Counted from the stretch's first letter, positions 52,382 to 63,177 are shown. The stretch: DNA of 64,000 nucleotides from Paraburkholderia sp. (GCA_004322045.1 SCRN01000009.1:206209-270208); one strand, 5' to 3'. Notes: generated from the letters alone by a model not told the origin. Numbers and translations are program-made.

Positions 52382-53602
52382 TCATCGCGAGGAGGTGCAA
52401 CTCGACAGTTGGCCGATCACGCTGTGATGTAGCGCACAGACGGCGAGGCCGGCCGCCGCACATGCCCACCACAGATTGTTACCGCCGAAGGTGCCGTAAA
52501 TCCATGTTCCAGCGGCGGGCCCGTACAGCGAATGGCCTAGCCAAGCGGCCGTAAAAATGCCGAGGTAGCGGCCACGATCACGATTGGCGCTGCGGTCCAT
52601 GACAGCAAGCGTCCAAGCAGGCGTCAGCAGGATTTCTGCTGCCGTGACGCACGCCATCGTGATGGTTGCGTACATTGGGCCGCGACCAAGATTCAGAAGC
52701 GGAAATGCAATTGTGAGCAATAGCGCGCCCCATCGGCTCGCGGCAGAGACACCGATACGGCCGATGAGCATCATCGCGGGCGCTTGCACGAGGACAATCA
52801 AGAGTGCGTTGAAGGAGAACAAGTAGCCGATCCAGCGTGAATCGAGCTGATAGTCTTCAGACAGAAAGAGGCCAAACGCCCCGTACATTTGATCGAAAAT
52901 GCCAAGCGCGAGCAACTGGCCGAGCACAAACAGCAAGAATGCGGAGTCAGACCACGGCGAGGCTGACGCGCAACGGCCAGCGTAGCTGTGAGCGGCAGCG
53001 TGCGTCGGCCGCGCTTCCGTCGCGCCTACTGGGTCGCGCACATAGAGAGCTAACAGGCAGCCGCCCGCCACGTTCGCCATACCGGCCACAGCAAATAGGA
53101 CGGGGTAGCCGGTGCCCGACAGACCTGCAGCGGCGAAACCGGCAAGCGCGACTCCGAGGTTGAAGCAGATCCGGTGTAGGCCCTGTAGCCAAGTTGCATC
53201 GTGCGATCCTGCAGCCTCCATCACGAGACGCAGATTCGCTGGCCGAAACGCACCGTCCGCCGCACCGATCACGGGTGCGACGACAAATAGCCACGCAACG
53301 GCCGGTAATTGGGACATACATACTGCCAGCCCGCCGCTCACACACAGACACGCCGCAGTAAACTTACGCGAGTCCACGCGGCCCGTCAGGACACCGCCGG
53401 CGTATGCACCTGCGACACACCCGGCTCCGTATGCGGCCATCAACATGCCGACTATCTCGAAATCGAGCCTGTAGCTGCCTCTAAACAGCAAAGGCATGAA
53501 CAGCTTGATAATCACACTCGCGCTGTTAAGCATGGTCGCGCAGAGTTGGGCGCGCACGATACCGGGTAGCTCAAGAAACCGCGACAGCAAATTGAAGCGC
53601 AT
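52382..53602 (-). CDS. MFS transporter
   Basis: A 406-residue protein with about 12 membrane helices (for example FEIVGMLMAAYGAGCVAGAYAGGVLTGRVDSRKF, including the loop 2-3 motif, and WIGYLFSFNALLIVLVQAPAMMLIGRIGVSAASRWG in the second half). It lacks features that would give a substrate. It is on the strand opposite to its neighbours, between the DSD1 enzyme and a duplicated fragment of it, and its codon use is less GC-biased than the flanks. It may have arrived with the rearrangement. Amino-acid or drug efflux are both possible. Confidence 0.85.
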   Translation of the reverse strand: MRFNLLSRFLELPGIVRAQLCATMLNSASVIIKLFMPLLFRGSYRLDFEIVGMLMAAYGAGCVAGAYAGGVLTGRVDSRKFTAACLCVSGGLAVCMSQLPAVAWLFVVAPVIGAADGAFRPANLRLVMEAAGSHDATWLQGLHRICFNLGVALAGFAAAGLSGTGYPVLFAVAGMANVAGGCLLALYVRDPVGATEARPTHAAAHSYAGRCASASPWSDSAFLLFVLGQLLALGIFDQMYGAFGLFLSEDYQLDSRWIGYLFSFNALLIVLVQAPAMMLIGRIGVSAASRWGALLLTIAFPLLNLGRGPMYATITMACVTAAEILLTPAWTLAVMDRSANRDRGRYLGIFTAAWLGHSLYGPAAGTWIYGTFGGNNLWWACAAAGLAVCALHHSVIGQLSSCTSSR

Positions 53603-54177
53603 GATGGTCAGGATGCTCGGGCGTGTAAAAGATCGCTATCGCTGGGCCTGTGCGACACGAACTCATGGCCGGCCACGCATTGGCCTGTCGCATTAGGAAG
53701 GCTGCGCAGTTCACCGTATTGCGCCGACATACATCTCGCGCCGATCCATGATTCCTTCCTTGTGTTTCGCCCAGCGCGTCGCCCCCCTCCTTTTGCTTCC
53801 CTTCCTTGATCCTTGCGCCTCTCCGCGGGTCTAAATCGAAAGTCGACGCGATCCCGAGCAAAACTATCAGAGCGATCGCCCGACCGCCGACCTCCGGTGA
53901 AATTTTCAGACCAAGTGAAGTTAAGTAAATGACGCCCGCATGATTATCACGTCGTGGAGGGCGACATGCTCGTTGATATCTGGCCGATCGAGGCGCGCGG
54001 CAGACTTTGAGCGGCGCTCAGTGGGCTGGGAGTTGGCGGCCGATATGCGATATAGACGACCGCACGGATTCTCGTCCGCGGCGCCGGGCCTTCAAACGGT
54101 CCGGAATTTTCGCAGGGCGGCTTCTGCCCGCCCAAGCTCTGGCATCCTCGGGCGTATGCCACTAGCGGAGTCAAGCG
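53603..54177. other. Gene-free stretch with a DSD1 3' fragment
   Basis: About 575 bp. It contains the 75-bp duplicated piece of the DSD1 gene end and otherwise no open frame with coding character. The MFS promoter (minus strand) and the promoter of the HTH regulator must lie here. Confidence 0.5.
53944..54018 (+). repeat. Second copy of the DSD1 gene 3' end (72/75 identical)
   Basis: TTATCACGTCGTGGAGGGCGACATGCTCGTTGATATC... to TTTGAGCGGCGCT repeats 52196-52270, including the stop codon. It differs at three positions. It is in the same orientation, 1,748 bp downstream, on the far side of the MFS gene. Confidence 0.9.
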
Positions 54178-54960
54178 ATGCCATATTCCATCGTCGAACC
54201 CGAGAATTTCACCGAAGAACATCAGTCGTTCATTGACCAGTTCGCGCAAACCATCGAAATCGCCTCCTCTCGGAGCGCCCTTATCGCCGGCGCAAAGGAT
54301 GTCCGGTCATGTCACTTGACCGCAAGCGACCGTTACGGGCGCACGGTGGGTTTATCTCGCGGTAAGGACGTATCCGGCCGGATGGATCGCGACATGCCCT
54401 GCGAGGGCACGGCGGCATTCGCAGATTGCTACGTGCGCGAAGACCGGCGTTTGTTGGAGGCGGGCGATACCGGCGCACTGAAATCGGTACTTAACATCCA
54501 TCGATACAAGACTGGCTCAAGCGCATTGGTATTCGATAAATTCTTGCTGAATCACCACCCGTCCAAATCTGTGCTCGGCATCGTTTACTGCGCTCACGAA
54601 ACGGACCTCGATCGGTTCGTCTCGTGGTTCCCCGACTACTGGGCGCAATTTGGTTTCGGTTGCAGCATCGAACGCGCCGAGGGCGAAATCGTCGATGGCG
54701 TCGGACGATTATCCGAAATCGAGTACGAGATCGCCTTTTTACTAGCGTTGGGCCTCGACACGAAAGCCATCGTGGGCTTTTTTCGGCGCCTGCGCCCAAG
54801 CCGCGTTGCCGACGTCGGCACGAGTCTCTTCAGCATCGCCGACAAGATGGCCGCGGCGGGCGTCGCGGTTGCAAGCATTCGCGATCGTTTGATCCTGGCT
54901 CGCGTCCACCAACGCATGCCGGCGTCGTTTTTCGCTAAAGTCACCCGGTCGCACCCGTAG
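54178..54960 (+). CDS. LuxR-type HTH transcriptional regulator with PAS-like sensor
   Basis: A 260-residue protein. Residues 10-180 have PAS-like character (FIDQFAQTIEIASSRSALIAGAKDVRSCHLTASDRYGRTVGLSRGKDVSGRMDRDMPCEGTAAFADCYVREDRRLLEAG). The C-terminal RLSEIEYEIAFLLALGLDTKAIVGFFRRLRPSRVADVGTSLFSIADKMAAAGVAVASIRDRLI fits a diverged LuxR/GerE-like HTH. I recognise the general arrangement from Burkholderia regulators that begin MPYxIVEPExFTExHQ. Target genes are unknown; the divergent MFS gene is a candidate. Confidence 0.7.
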   Translation: MPYSIVEPENFTEEHQSFIDQFAQTIEIASSRSALIAGAKDVRSCHLTASDRYGRTVGLSRGKDVSGRMDRDMPCEGTAAFADCYVREDRRLLEAGDTGALKSVLNIHRYKTGSSALVFDKFLLNHHPSKSVLGIVYCAHETDLDRFVSWFPDYWAQFGFGCSIERAEGEIVDGVGRLSEIEYEIAFLLALGLDTKAIVGFFRRLRPSRVADVGTSLFSIADKMAAAGVAVASIRDRLILARVHQRMPASFFAKVTRSHP

Positions 54961-54993
54961 GAAGTCGTCGCCGTCACGCGTCGCCGCCCTCGG

Positions 54994-55039
54994 CCGAACG
55001 CCTATCTCATCGATGTTGAGGGCGGTCGCCAGATGCTCG
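54994..55039 (+). repeat. Second copy of the DSD1 gene 5' part (43/46 identical)
   Basis: CCGAACGCCTATCTCATCGATGTTGAGGGCGGTCGCCAGATGCTCG repeats 51135-51180 with three differences and would encode NAYLIDVEGGRQML against NAYLIGVQGGRQML. Same orientation, just upstream of ruvC. Confidence 0.88.
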
Positions 55040-55101
55040 GGAAGATAGGCGCGCCGCGCCGTTCGCTGTAGTATCTCAGGCACTTCGTCCGACTTTTATT
55101 C

Positions 55102-55644
55102 ATGAGAATCCTCGGCATCGACCCCGGTTTGCGCGTGACGGGTTTTGGCGTCATCGAGCAAACGGGGCAACGGCTCACCTATGTGACGAGCGGCGTCATC
55201 CGCACGACCGACGGCGATCTGCCGTCCCGCCTCGGCACGATCTTCGAAGGCATCTCAGCACTGATCCGCCAGCACACGCCCGATCAGTCGGCCATCGAAA
55301 AGGTGTTCGTCAACGTCAACCCCCAATCGACGCTGCTGCTCGGTCAGGCGCGCGGCGCCGCGATTTGCGGCCTCGTTGCGGGCGGGGTGCCGGTGGCCGA
55401 ATACACCGCGCTGCAATTGAAACAGGCCGTCGTAGGCTACGGCCGTGCAACGAAAGAGCAGATGCAGCAAATGGTGGTGCGCTTGTTGAGCCTATCGGGC
55501 ATGCCGGGAACCGACGCCGCCGACGCGCTCGGCATGGCCATTTGCCACGCGCACGGCGGCAGCACGCTCGAAACGCTGGGGGGCATCGCCCCCGCCCTCG
55601 CCAAGAAAGGCTTGCGCGTGCGGCGCGGACGGCTGGTGGGCTAG
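55102..55644 (+). CDS. ruvC: Crossover junction endodeoxyribonuclease RuvC
   Basis: A 180-residue Holliday-junction resolvase. It begins [19 protein letters not shown], with the catalytic Asp in IDPG, and contains [45 protein letters not shown] and [14 protein letters not shown] with the final acidic residues. It cuts junctions delivered by RuvAB. It is first in a ruvC-ruvA-ruvB cluster and in the same direction, with a 179-bp gap to ruvA. Length is normal. Confidence 0.96.
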   Translation: MRILGIDPGLRVTGFGVIEQTGQRLTYVTSGVIRTTDGDLPSRLGTIFEGISALIRQHTPDQSAIEKVFVNVNPQSTLLLGQARGAAICGLVAGGVPVAEYTALQLKQAVVGYGRATKEQMQQMVVRLLSLSGMPGTDAADALGMAICHAHGGSTLETLGGIAPALAKKGLRVRRGRLVG

Positions 55645-55823
55645 GGCCAACTCATGACCCTAGCGCGAGGCCGAATATTTCGGAACGTCTGGTGCTACAG
55701 TTCGTGCTCGCTCGCCATCAGCCTAACCACGGCGCTCGTCGTTACCCTACGATGAGCGTCGCCGCATCACGCTAGAAGCGATCGCCTTTAACCACCATCA
55801 CGTCACGCTAAGCGCACCCCGCC

Positions 55824-56405
55824 ATGATCGGTCGTATCGCCGGCATCCTGCTCGAAAAGAATCCGCCCCACCTGCTCGTCGACTGCAGCGGCGTCGGCTA
55901 TGAAGTCGACGTGCCGATGAGCACCTTTTACAACTTGCCGTCGACGGGCGAGAAGGTCGTCCTGCTGACGCAGCTCATCGTGCGCGAAGACGCCCACCTG
56001 CTGTACGGCTTCGGCACGGCTCAAGAACGTGCCACGTTCCGCGAGTTGCTCAAGATCAGCGGCATCGGCGCACGCATGGCGCTGGCCGTGCTCTCGGGCA
56101 TGAGCGTGCAAGAACTCGCCCATGCGGTCACGTTGCAGGATGCCGCGCGTCTCACGCGCGTTCCGGGCATCGGTAAGAAAACGGCCGAACGGCTGCTACT
56201 CGAACTGAAGGGCAAGCTCGGCGCCGATATCGGCGCTGCAGCGGCGGCCGCATCGCCGTCGGACCACGCCTCGGACATCCTGAACGCCCTGCTCGCGCTC
56301 GGCTATTCGGAGAAGGAAGCGCTCGCGGCGATCAAGAACGTGCCGGCGGGCACGGGCGTCTCCGAGGGCATCAAGCTCGCGCTCAAGGCGCTGTCGAAGG
56401 CGTAG
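55824..56405 (+). CDS. ruvA: Holliday junction branch migration protein RuvA
   Basis: A 193-residue protein with the OB-fold N-terminus ([35 protein letters not shown]), the double helix-hairpin-helix middle ([19 protein letters not shown] ... [23 protein letters not shown]) and the C-terminal RuvB-binding domain after an Ala-rich linker ([22 protein letters not shown]). It binds four-way junctions as a tetramer. Located between ruvC and ruvB. Confidence 0.96.
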   Translation: MIGRIAGILLEKNPPHLLVDCSGVGYEVDVPMSTFYNLPSTGEKVVLLTQLIVREDAHLLYGFGTAQERATFRELLKISGIGARMALAVLSGMSVQELAHAVTLQDAARLTRVPGIGKKTAERLLLELKGKLGADIGAAAAAASPSDHASDILNALLALGYSEKEALAAIKNVPAGTGVSEGIKLALKALSKA

Positions 56406-56541
56406 CCCCGGCCCGCCCTCGCGTGCGCCGGCCGCTCGGCGGGCGGGCCGCCAACAACGATGCCATGCGGCAAGAAAGCGCTCGCAACCGCTTTCCCATG
56501 CGCTCGGCTAAGCAGCTGGCGCGCGCGGTACAATTGCCCAC

Positions 56542-57609
56542 ATGATCGAAACCGACAAGCTCGCCGCCGAGCGCATCATTTCCGCGACACCCGCGTCGAC
56601 GCACGAAGAGGCCTTCGAGCGGGCGCTGCGTCCGCGTCAACTCGACGAATACGTCGGTCAGGAAAAGGTGCGCGGGCAGCTCGAAATCTTCATCGAAGCG
56701 GCAAAACGCCGCTCGGAAGCGCTCGACCACGTCTTGCTATTCGGGCCGCCCGGCCTAGGCAAGACGACGCTTGCGCACATCATCGCGCGCGAGATGGGCG
56801 TCAACCTGCGCCAAACCTCGGGGCCGGTGCTCGAACGCGCAGGCGATTTGGCGGCGCTGCTCACGAACCTCGAAGCGAACGACGTTCTATTCATCGACGA
56901 AATTCACCGCCTCTCGCCCGTGGTCGAGGAAATCCTCTACCCGGCGCTGGAGGACTACCAGATCGACATCATGATCGGCGAAGGACCAGCCGCACGCAGC
57001 GTGAAGCTCGATCTGCAGCCGTTTACGCTCGTTGGCGCAACCACGCGCGCCGGCATGCTGACGAACCCGCTGCGCGATCGCTTCGGCATCGTGGCACGGC
57101 TCGAGTTTTACGACGCCGAGCAACTCTCGCGCATCGTGCGACGCTCGGCAGCGCTGCTGGGCGCGCACATTCATCCCGAAGGCGCGTTCGAGATCGCCAA
57201 GCGGTCCCGCGGGACGCCCCGGATCGCCAATCGTCTGCTGCGCCGCGTGCGCGACTATGCCGAAGTCAAGGCCGACGGTTCGATCACGGCGCGCGTCGCC
57301 GATGCGGCGTTGGCCATGCTGGACGTCGACCCGGTCGGCTTCGATTTGATGGACCGCAAGTTGCTCGAAGCGATCCTGCACAAGTTCGACGGCGGCCCTG
57401 TCGGCGTCGACAATCTCGCTGCCGCGATCGGCGAAGAACGCGACACGATCGAAGACGTGCTCGAGCCGTACCTGATCCAGCAAGGTTATTTGCAGCGCAC
57501 GCCGCGGGGGCGCGTCGCGACGCTGGCCGCCTATCGCCATTTCGGCCTCGCCGCGCCCGATGCGTCGAGCACCGTGCGTACGCTATGGGACGACGAAGGC
57601 AACGGATAG
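56542..57609 (+). CDS. ruvB: Holliday junction branch migration ATPase RuvB
   Basis: A 355-residue AAA+ motor. Walker [16 protein letters not shown], Walker [27 protein letters not shown], sensor 1 [22 protein letters not shown], the arginine-finger region and the C-terminal winged helix ([23 protein letters not shown]) are all present. A TACAAT hexamer lies 9 bp before the ATG, suggesting its own promoter with a short leader. Confidence 0.97.
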   Translation: MIETDKLAAERIISATPASTHEEAFERALRPRQLDEYVGQEKVRGQLEIFIEAAKRRSEALDHVLLFGPPGLGKTTLAHIIAREMGVNLRQTSGPVLERAGDLAALLTNLEANDVLFIDEIHRLSPVVEEILYPALEDYQIDIMIGEGPAARSVKLDLQPFTLVGATTRAGMLTNPLRDRFGIVARLEFYDAEQLSRIVRRSAALLGAHIHPEGAFEIAKRSRGTPRIANRLLRRVRDYAEVKADGSITARVADAALAMLDVDPVGFDLMDRKLLEAILHKFDGGPVGVDNLAAAIGEERDTIEDVLEPYLIQQGYLQRTPRGRVATLAAYRHFGLAAPDASSTVRTLWDDEGNG

Positions 57610-57649
57610 GCGCGCGCCGCCCCTCTCAAACACGCGAAGCCCAATCGCA

Positions 57650-58588
57650 ATGTCCGAGCGGGCACGCCATCAACGAGACGGACGCACCATGGCGCACGAC
57701 CCTTTGATCATGCGCATACGCCAGCGCGTCTCGCAAAGCGTGCTCAGTGTGACTAGCGGCAGCGGCCCCACGCTCGATTATGCGAATCCGCCCGGCGATC
57801 CGGGTCTGTTCGGCCCCGATTCCGTCTGCTGGCGCGTGCATGCCGATTTCACGTCGATGATGATCGGCGGCGTGAGCGCCTTGATGCTGCAGACGCTGCA
57901 TCCGCTGGCACTCGCCGGGGTCTGGGATCATTCGACGTTTCGCACCGACATGCGTGGCCGTCTGCGGCGCACAGCCACCTTCATCGCGGGCACGACTTAC
58001 GGCGCGCGCGCAGACGCCCTCGCACTGATCGAGCGCGTCAAACGCATTCATCTCTCGGTAACGGGCGTCGCGCCCGACGGCCGCCCCTACCGCGCGAGCG
58101 ATCCGGCGCTCTTGACCTGGGTTCATGTCGCGGAAGTGTCGAGCTTTCTGGCGGCGTTTCTGCGTTACGTGGACCCATCGCTATCCGCCGCACAGCAAGA
58201 CCGCTACTACGCGGAAGTCGCCTTGATCGCCAAGATGCTCGGTGCGGCCGACGTGCCCGAAACGCGTGCGCAAGTGGTCGCCTACCTGACAGCGATGCGG
58301 CCGCAGCTCGAGGCGAGCTCGCGCACGTTCGAAGTCGTGCGGATTCTGCGGCACGCCGCGCCGCCCGATCGTCCGCTCATGCGGCCGGCCGTGAAGCTGA
58401 TGCTGAGCGCAGGGGTCGATCTGCTGCCCGATTGGGCTCAGGCAATGCTCGGTTTCAACGCGTTGGCACGAATGCAAGCCGCGCTGGCGCGTCCAGGCGT
58501 GCGGGTGGTAGCGCCCGTCATTCGATGGGCGCACGTGAACGCCGTTTCCAAGCGCGCGCGACGGCGGGCTGCGGCGGCGTCGCCGTAG
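57650..58588 (+). CDS. MpaB-family oxygenase (DUF2236 domain protein)
   Basis: A 312-residue protein with the family pattern DSVCWRVHADFTSMMIGGVSALMLQTLHPLALAGVWDHSTFRTDMRGRLRRTATFIAGTTYG. A histidine-rich region follows (VKRIHLSVTGVAPDGRPYRASDPALLTWVHVAEV), consistent with haem or metal binding. Members include latex oxygenase and the fungal MpaB oxygenase, and most bacterial copies are uncharacterised. ATG 57650 is used; the longer frame overlaps ruvB. It is convergent with the phosphatase gene. Confidence 0.85.
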   Translation: MSERARHQRDGRTMAHDPLIMRIRQRVSQSVLSVTSGSGPTLDYANPPGDPGLFGPDSVCWRVHADFTSMMIGGVSALMLQTLHPLALAGVWDHSTFRTDMRGRLRRTATFIAGTTYGARADALALIERVKRIHLSVTGVAPDGRPYRASDPALLTWVHVAEVSSFLAAFLRYVDPSLSAAQQDRYYAEVALIAKMLGAADVPETRAQVVAYLTAMRPQLEASSRTFEVVRILRHAAPPDRPLMRPAVKLMLSAGVDLLPDWAQAMLGFNALARMQAALARPGVRVVAPVIRWAHVNAVSKRARRRAAAASP

Positions 58589-58596
58589 CCGTAGCC

Positions 58597-59262
58597 CTAA
58601 CCCTGCCGCCTGACCAGTCCGTCGTCATCGCTCGCGGCGGACAAGTGCGCGATGTCGGCCCAACTGAGCACGCGCGCCGTGCCGTCTTCTGCGAATTCGA
58701 CGGTGTTGATGCTCGTATTGAGCAGCGGATAGTTGCGCGCAGCATCGAGCGGCAAGCCGCAGGCACGTCGATACACGCAATCGAGCACCCCGCCATGCGT
58801 CACACAGGCGATACGGCTGTCCGGATGCGCGCGCACGATCGCATCCACGGCATGCAGCACCCGGTGGTAGAACGAGCGCACCGATTCGCCGCCCTCGGGT
58901 GCAAACCCCGGGTCACGCGTTTGCCAGCGCGCATAGTCGTCGGGATAGCGTTGCGCGATCTCGCCGCTGTCGTGCCCTTGGAACACGCCGTATGCGCGCT
59001 CGCGCAACCCTTCGACAAGTTGCAGCTCTAGCCCGAGGGCGGTCGCCGCGGGCTGCGCCGTTTGCTGAGCACGCCGTAAATCGCTCGAATAAATCGCATC
59101 GAGGCGAGCGGCTTCACGAGCGTCGCGCGCCAGCCGTTCGGCCAGACGCTGCGCCTGGTCGATGCCGCTTTCGGCCAGCGGGATATCGATATGGCCTTGA
59201 ATGCGCTTGATGCGATTCCAGTCTGTTTCGCCATGTCGAATGAAAAGCACTTGGGTAGGCAT
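58597..59262 (-). CDS. Histidine phosphatase (phosphoglycerate mutase-like) family protein
   Basis: A 221-residue protein starting MPTQVLFIRHGETDWNRIKRIQGHIDIPL, with the catalytic RHGE motif (His10), YSSDLRRAQQTAQPAA, and the second His in VTHGGVLDCVYR. The size and FQGHDSGEIAQRYP suggest a GpmB/CobC-like phosphatase rather than a true glycolytic mutase. ATG 59262 is used; the ORF-track extension reaches nearly to the dtd stop. It is probably in one unit with dtd and tyrS upstream. Confidence 0.9.
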   Translation of the reverse strand: MPTQVLFIRHGETDWNRIKRIQGHIDIPLAESGIDQAQRLAERLARDAREAARLDAIYSSDLRRAQQTAQPAATALGLELQLVEGLRERAYGVFQGHDSGEIAQRYPDDYARWQTRDPGFAPEGGESVRSFYHRVLHAVDAIVRAHPDSRIACVTHGGVLDCVYRRACGLPLDAARNYPLLNTSINTVEFAEDGTARVLSWADIAHLSAASDDDGLVRRQG

Positions 59263-59299
59263 CGGCAGCGCCAGCGGATAAACAGCGAATAAGGGCAAG

Positions 59300-59758
59300 T
59301 CAGGGCCGCGTTTGCAGCCAGAACGTCACAGGGCCGTCGTTGACGAGCGAGACCTGCATCATCGCACCGAATTCGCCGGTTTCGACGATCGAATGGCGAG
59401 CACGCGCTGTCGCAACGAAATAGTCGAACAATCGCTTGCCGTCTTCCGGCGCCGCGGCCGGCGTGAAGCTCGGCCGCAAGCCACTGTTCGTATCCGCGGC
59501 CAGCGTGAATTGAGACACGAGTAGCAAGCCCCCGGCCTGGCCCGCGCCATCGATGTTGGTGACCGGCAGGTTCATCTTGCCGGCCGCATCGCTGAAGACC
59601 CGGTAACCGAGGACTTTGGCAAGCAATTTGTCGGCGCTTGCTTCGGTGTCGCCGCGCTCGGCGCAGACGAGCGCCAGCAGGCCGGGGCCGATCTGCCCCG
59701 TGACGCGCTCGCCCACTCGCACGCTGGCCTCGGCGACGCGCTGTATCAGCGCAATCAT
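59300..59758 (-). CDS. dtd: D-aminoacyl-tRNA deacylase
   Basis: A 152-residue proofreading enzyme that frees D-amino acids from tRNA. It starts [31 protein letters not shown]. The conserved [20 protein letters not shown] and the Gly-cisPro motif [11 protein letters not shown] are present. It is downstream of tyrS on the same strand, a functionally sensible pairing because Dtd acts on D-Tyr-tRNA. An 85-bp gap separates them. Confidence 0.96.
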   Translation of the reverse strand: MIALIQRVAEASVRVGERVTGQIGPGLLALVCAERGDTEASADKLLAKVLGYRVFSDAAGKMNLPVTNIDGAGQAGGLLLVSQFTLAADTNSGLRPSFTPAAAPEDGKRLFDYFVATARARHSIVETGEFGAMMQVSLVNDGPVTFWLQTRP

Positions 59759-59843
59759 CGCCCCGCTCCGAAGCGACGCACGCTCGTGCCACCCGTGCCG
59801 CGCAGCTTGCTCGAACAGCGAATCGTCATCACGGCCCGGCCCC

Positions 59844-61091
59844 TCATGCCGTCAACGTGACGCGCGCGAAGCGGCGCTTGCCGACCTGAACCACGTATTC
59901 GCCCGCTTCGAGCTTGAGCGCTCTGTCGGAGATCACCGCGCCGTCGATCCGAACGCCACTTTGATCGATATTGCGCAGCGCCTCGCTCGTGGACGGCACG
60001 AGCCCCGCCTGCTTGAGCAATTGGCCGATGCCGAGCGGCGCCCCGCTGAGCGTGACCGAAACGATGTCATCGGGCACGCCGCCCTTGGCGCGGTGATTGA
60101 AATCCTCGAGCGCGCGCTCGGCGTCGGCTTGCGAATGAAAACGCGCGACGATCTCCTGGGCGAGCATGACTTTGAAGTCGCGGGGATTGCGTCCTTCGTG
60201 CGCTTCGCGATGGAAGCGCGCGATTTCGTCGAGGCTGCGAAACGAGAGCAATTCGAAGTAGCGCCACATCAGCGTGTCGGAAATGCTCATGAGCTTGCCG
60301 AACATGTCGCTCGGCTTCTCGCTGATGCCGACGTAGTTGTTCTTCGACTTCGACATTTTGTCGACGCCGTCGAGGCCTTCGAGCAACGGCATCGTCAAAA
60401 TGCATTGCTGTTCTTGCCCGTACTGCTTTTGCAATTCGCGGCCGACGAGAAGGTTGAACTTCTGATCGGTACCGCCCAGCTCCAAATCGGCGTTGAGCGC
60501 AACCGAGTCGTAGCCTTGCATCAGCGGGTAGAGAAATTCGTGGATCGAGATCGGTACGCCGCTTTGAAAGCGCTTCGTGAAATCGTCGCGCTCGAGCATG
60601 CGCGCCACGGTGTAGCGCGATGCAAGCTTGATCATGCCGTCGGCGCCGAGCGGCATCGACCATTCGCTGTTGTAGCGGATCTCGGTCTTTTCCCGGTCCA
60701 GCACCAGCGCGGCCTGCTCGAAGTACGTCTTGGCGTTCGATTCGATCTGCTCGCGCGTGAGCGGCGGCCGGGTTGCGTTGCGCCCCGACGGATCGCCGAT
60801 CAACGACGTGAAATCGCCGATCAGGAAAATGACGTTGTGACCGAGATCTTGCAACTGCCGCATCTTGTTGAGCACGACCGTGTGCCCGATGTGGATGTCG
60901 GGCGCGGTCGGGTCGAGCCCGAGCTTGATACGCAGCGGCGTGCCCGTTGCCGCGCTGCGCGCGAGCTTCTGCGCGAACTCGTCTTCGATCAGGAGTTCAT
61001 CGGCGCCGCGTTTGGCGACGGCGAGCGCGTGCCGCACCTCGTCGGTGATCGGCAGCGGCGTGGCAGGCTTGGAGGAAGACTCGGTGCTCAT
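59844..61091 (-). CDS. tyrS: Tyrosyl-tRNA synthetase
   Basis: A 415-residue class I synthetase of the TyrZ-like subgroup common in betaproteobacteria. The HIGH motif is [19 protein letters not shown], the tyrosine site region includes [33 protein letters not shown], and the KMSKS motif is [14 protein letters not shown]-terminal S4 RNA-binding domain ends the protein ([33 protein letters not shown]). It is divergent from anmK. Confidence 0.96.
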   Translation of the reverse strand: MSTESSSKPATPLPITDEVRHALAVAKRGADELLIEDEFAQKLARSAATGTPLRIKLGLDPTAPDIHIGHTVVLNKMRQLQDLGHNVIFLIGDFTSLIGDPSGRNATRPPLTREQIESNAKTYFEQAALVLDREKTEIRYNSEWSMPLGADGMIKLASRYTVARMLERDDFTKRFQSGVPISIHEFLYPLMQGYDSVALNADLELGGTDQKFNLLVGRELQKQYGQEQQCILTMPLLEGLDGVDKMSKSKNNYVGISEKPSDMFGKLMSISDTLMWRYFELLSFRSLDEIARFHREAHEGRNPRDFKVMLAQEIVARFHSQADAERALEDFNHRAKGGVPDDIVSVTLSGAPLGIGQLLKQAGLVPSTSEALRNIDQSGVRIDGAVISDRALKLEAGEYVVQVGKRRFARVTLTA

Positions 61092-61281
61092 CTTGAAGTC
61101 GGTTGGTCCGGGTTGATCCGGCTGGCGGAAGGTGCAAAAGCCGTAATTGTCCCATATCTGGGCCGCCTGCTAGCGTTCCGGGTCGCAGGTGCAATGATGG
61201 GCGGCCGTTAGCGCGCGCGCTCGTTCTCGCGGATAATCGGTCTGGCAAACGGGCGCGGGGCGCCTTGTTCGGGCCGTGCGC

Positions 61282-62511
61282 ATGGCCCGCGATCACGACG
61301 AGGAGCAGGAATTGGCGGCGAGCACGCGGCAAACGGGCACCGACGGCGTGTACTTCGGCCTGATGTCGGGCACGAGCATGGACGGCGTCGACGGCATCGC
61401 CGTTCAATTGCGCGACGGGGAGGCGCCGCGCGTATTGGCCGACGCGTTCGTCGGCTTTGCCGACGGCTTGCGCGATGCGCTATTCGCACTGCAGCAGCCG
61501 GGCGAGAACGAAATCGAGCGCGAAGCGCTGGCCGCTTCGGCGCTTGCGGCTCGGTACGCCGTCTGCTGCCACGAGTTGCTGCGCAGCGCCAACATCGCGC
61601 CTACGAGCGTGCGCGCGATCGGCGTTCACGGCCAAACGGTGCGCCACCGTCCCGAGAAAGGCTACACACGCCAGATCAATAACCCCGCTTTGCTGGCGGA
61701 AATGACCCATATCGATGTGGTGGCGGATTTTCGCAGCCGCGACGTCGCCGCAGGCGGCCAAGGCGCGCCGCTCGTGCCGGCCTTTCACGCTCAGGTTTTC
61801 GGCGCCCAAGACGAAACGCGCGTCGTCTGCAATCTGGGCGGCATCAGCAACATCACCGTGTTGCCACCTGCTCGCACGCAAGCGCAATCCCGCAGCGGTG
61901 AGCAAGCGGCCGCGGCCGCAGCCGACGGCCATGCCGTGCGCGGCTTCGATTGCGGTCCGGCCAACGTGCTGCTCGATGAATGGGCGCATCGGCATCTGGG
62001 GGCTCCGTACGACGAAGCGGGGCGTTTCGGGGCAAGCGGGGTCGTGAACCAAGCGCTACTGAACGCCCTGCTCGACGAGCCCTTTTTCGAGCAAGCGCCA
62101 CCTAAGAGCACCGGTCGCGACCTATTCAACAGCGAATGGCTCGACGCCAAACTCGCCGGCTTCGCGTCGCTCGCTCCCGCCGACGTGCAAGCGACGCTCA
62201 CGGCGCTCACCGCCGTGAGCGTCGCACGCGAGATCGAGCGGCATGCGCCGGAGTGCCGCGCCGTCTACGTCTGCGGCGGCGGCGCCCGCAATCCGGAACT
62301 GTTGAAGGCGCTCGAACGTGCACTCGATCAAAGTGGAGTTAGCGGCGTGCCCGTCATGACGACCGAAGCCTTAGGCGTGCCCCCGCATCATGTGGAGGCG
62401 CTCGCATTTGCGTGGCTCGCGATGCGGTGTGTGGAGCGCGCGGCAGGCAATTTACCGGCCGTCACCGGCGCGGCCGGCGAGCGCGTGCTCGGCGCGATCT
62501 ACCCTCGGTAG
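61282..62511 (+). CDS. anmK: Anhydro-N-acetylmuramic acid kinase
   Basis: A 409-residue kinase for recycling of cell-wall anhydroMurNAc. It has [56 protein letters not shown] and [13 protein letters not shown] 20-residue N-terminal extension precedes the usual start; GTG 61276 and ATG 61282 are alternatives. AnmK is divergent from tyrS, a gene order frequent in Burkholderia. Confidence 0.95.
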   Translation: MARDHDEEQELAASTRQTGTDGVYFGLMSGTSMDGVDGIAVQLRDGEAPRVLADAFVGFADGLRDALFALQQPGENEIEREALAASALAARYAVCCHELLRSANIAPTSVRAIGVHGQTVRHRPEKGYTRQINNPALLAEMTHIDVVADFRSRDVAAGGQGAPLVPAFHAQVFGAQDETRVVCNLGGISNITVLPPARTQAQSRSGEQAAAAAADGHAVRGFDCGPANVLLDEWAHRHLGAPYDEAGRFGASGVVNQALLNALLDEPFFEQAPPKSTGRDLFNSEWLDAKLAGFASLAPADVQATLTALTAVSVAREIERHAPECRAVYVCGGGARNPELLKALERALDQSGVSGVPVMTTEALGVPPHHVEALAFAWLAMRCVERAAGNLPAVTGAAGERVLGAIYPR

Positions 62512-62542
62512 GTAAGCGTGCGGCGAGGCCGCGCCAATGGAA

Positions 62543-62562
62543 AACGGGGCCGCGGCCCCGTT
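62543..62562. terminator. Palindromic terminator between convergent anmK and erpA
   Basis: AACGGGGCCGCGGCCCCGTT is a perfect 20-bp palindrome flanked by AA on the left and TT on the right, placed between two convergent genes. Probably a bidirectional terminator, although T-runs are short. Confidence 0.6.
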
Positions 62563-62621
62563 CAGCGATGCGAAGCGGATCGTGCCGCTCAGCTCCTGCA
62601 TTTCATGCATTCAGTCATGCG

Positions 62622-62987
62622 TCAGACCGAGAACGACGAGCCGCAGCCGCACGTCGTGGACGCGTTCGGGTTCTTGATGACGAACTGCGCGCCGTTGATG
62701 TCGTCCTTATAGTCGATCTCGGCGCCGACCAAATACTGGTAGCTCATCGAATCGATCAGCAACTGCACGCCGGCCTTGTTCATGACCGTATCGTCTTCGT
62801 TGACCGCTTCGTCGAACGTGAATCCGTACTGGAAGCCCGAGCAGCCGCCGCCTTGCACGAAAACACGCAGTTTGAGATCGGGATTGCCTTCCTCGTCGAT
62901 CAGTTGTTTCACCTTCTCGGCCGCCGCGTCCGTAAAGACGAAGGGGCCCGGCATTTCGGTCACGGGGGTGTCGGTGACGGCGGTCAT
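62622..62987 (-). CDS. erpA: Iron-sulfur cluster insertion protein ErpA
   Basis: A 121-residue A-type carrier delivering iron-sulfur clusters to target proteins. The three ligand cysteines are in [11 protein letters not shown] and CGCGSSFSV. The N-terminal extension ([15 protein letters not shown]) is normal for Burkholderiales ErpA. On the minus strand a TACAAT hexamer upstream of the start (about 63020) is a possible -10 box. Confidence 0.95.
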   Translation of the reverse strand: MTAVTDTPVTEMPGPFVFTDAAAEKVKQLIDEEGNPDLKLRVFVQGGGCSGFQYGFTFDEAVNEDDTVMNKAGVQLLIDSMSYQYLVGAEIDYKDDINGAQFVIKNPNASTTCGCGSSFSV

Positions 62988-63177
62988 TCGAAATCTCCAA
63001 AAAAGCTTCTAAGCGCTATTGTATGGCCGTTCACCGACTCGTGCTCTACCGCGAGACGGTAACCCTATGATTGCAATGGATTCTAGCTTACCCGCGAATC
63101 GAGCGCCGGCCCGCTGCGCCTGACGCAGAAGGGATACGCATCGGCGAAGCTCGGCATCGCGCAGCAAGCAAAAAACG

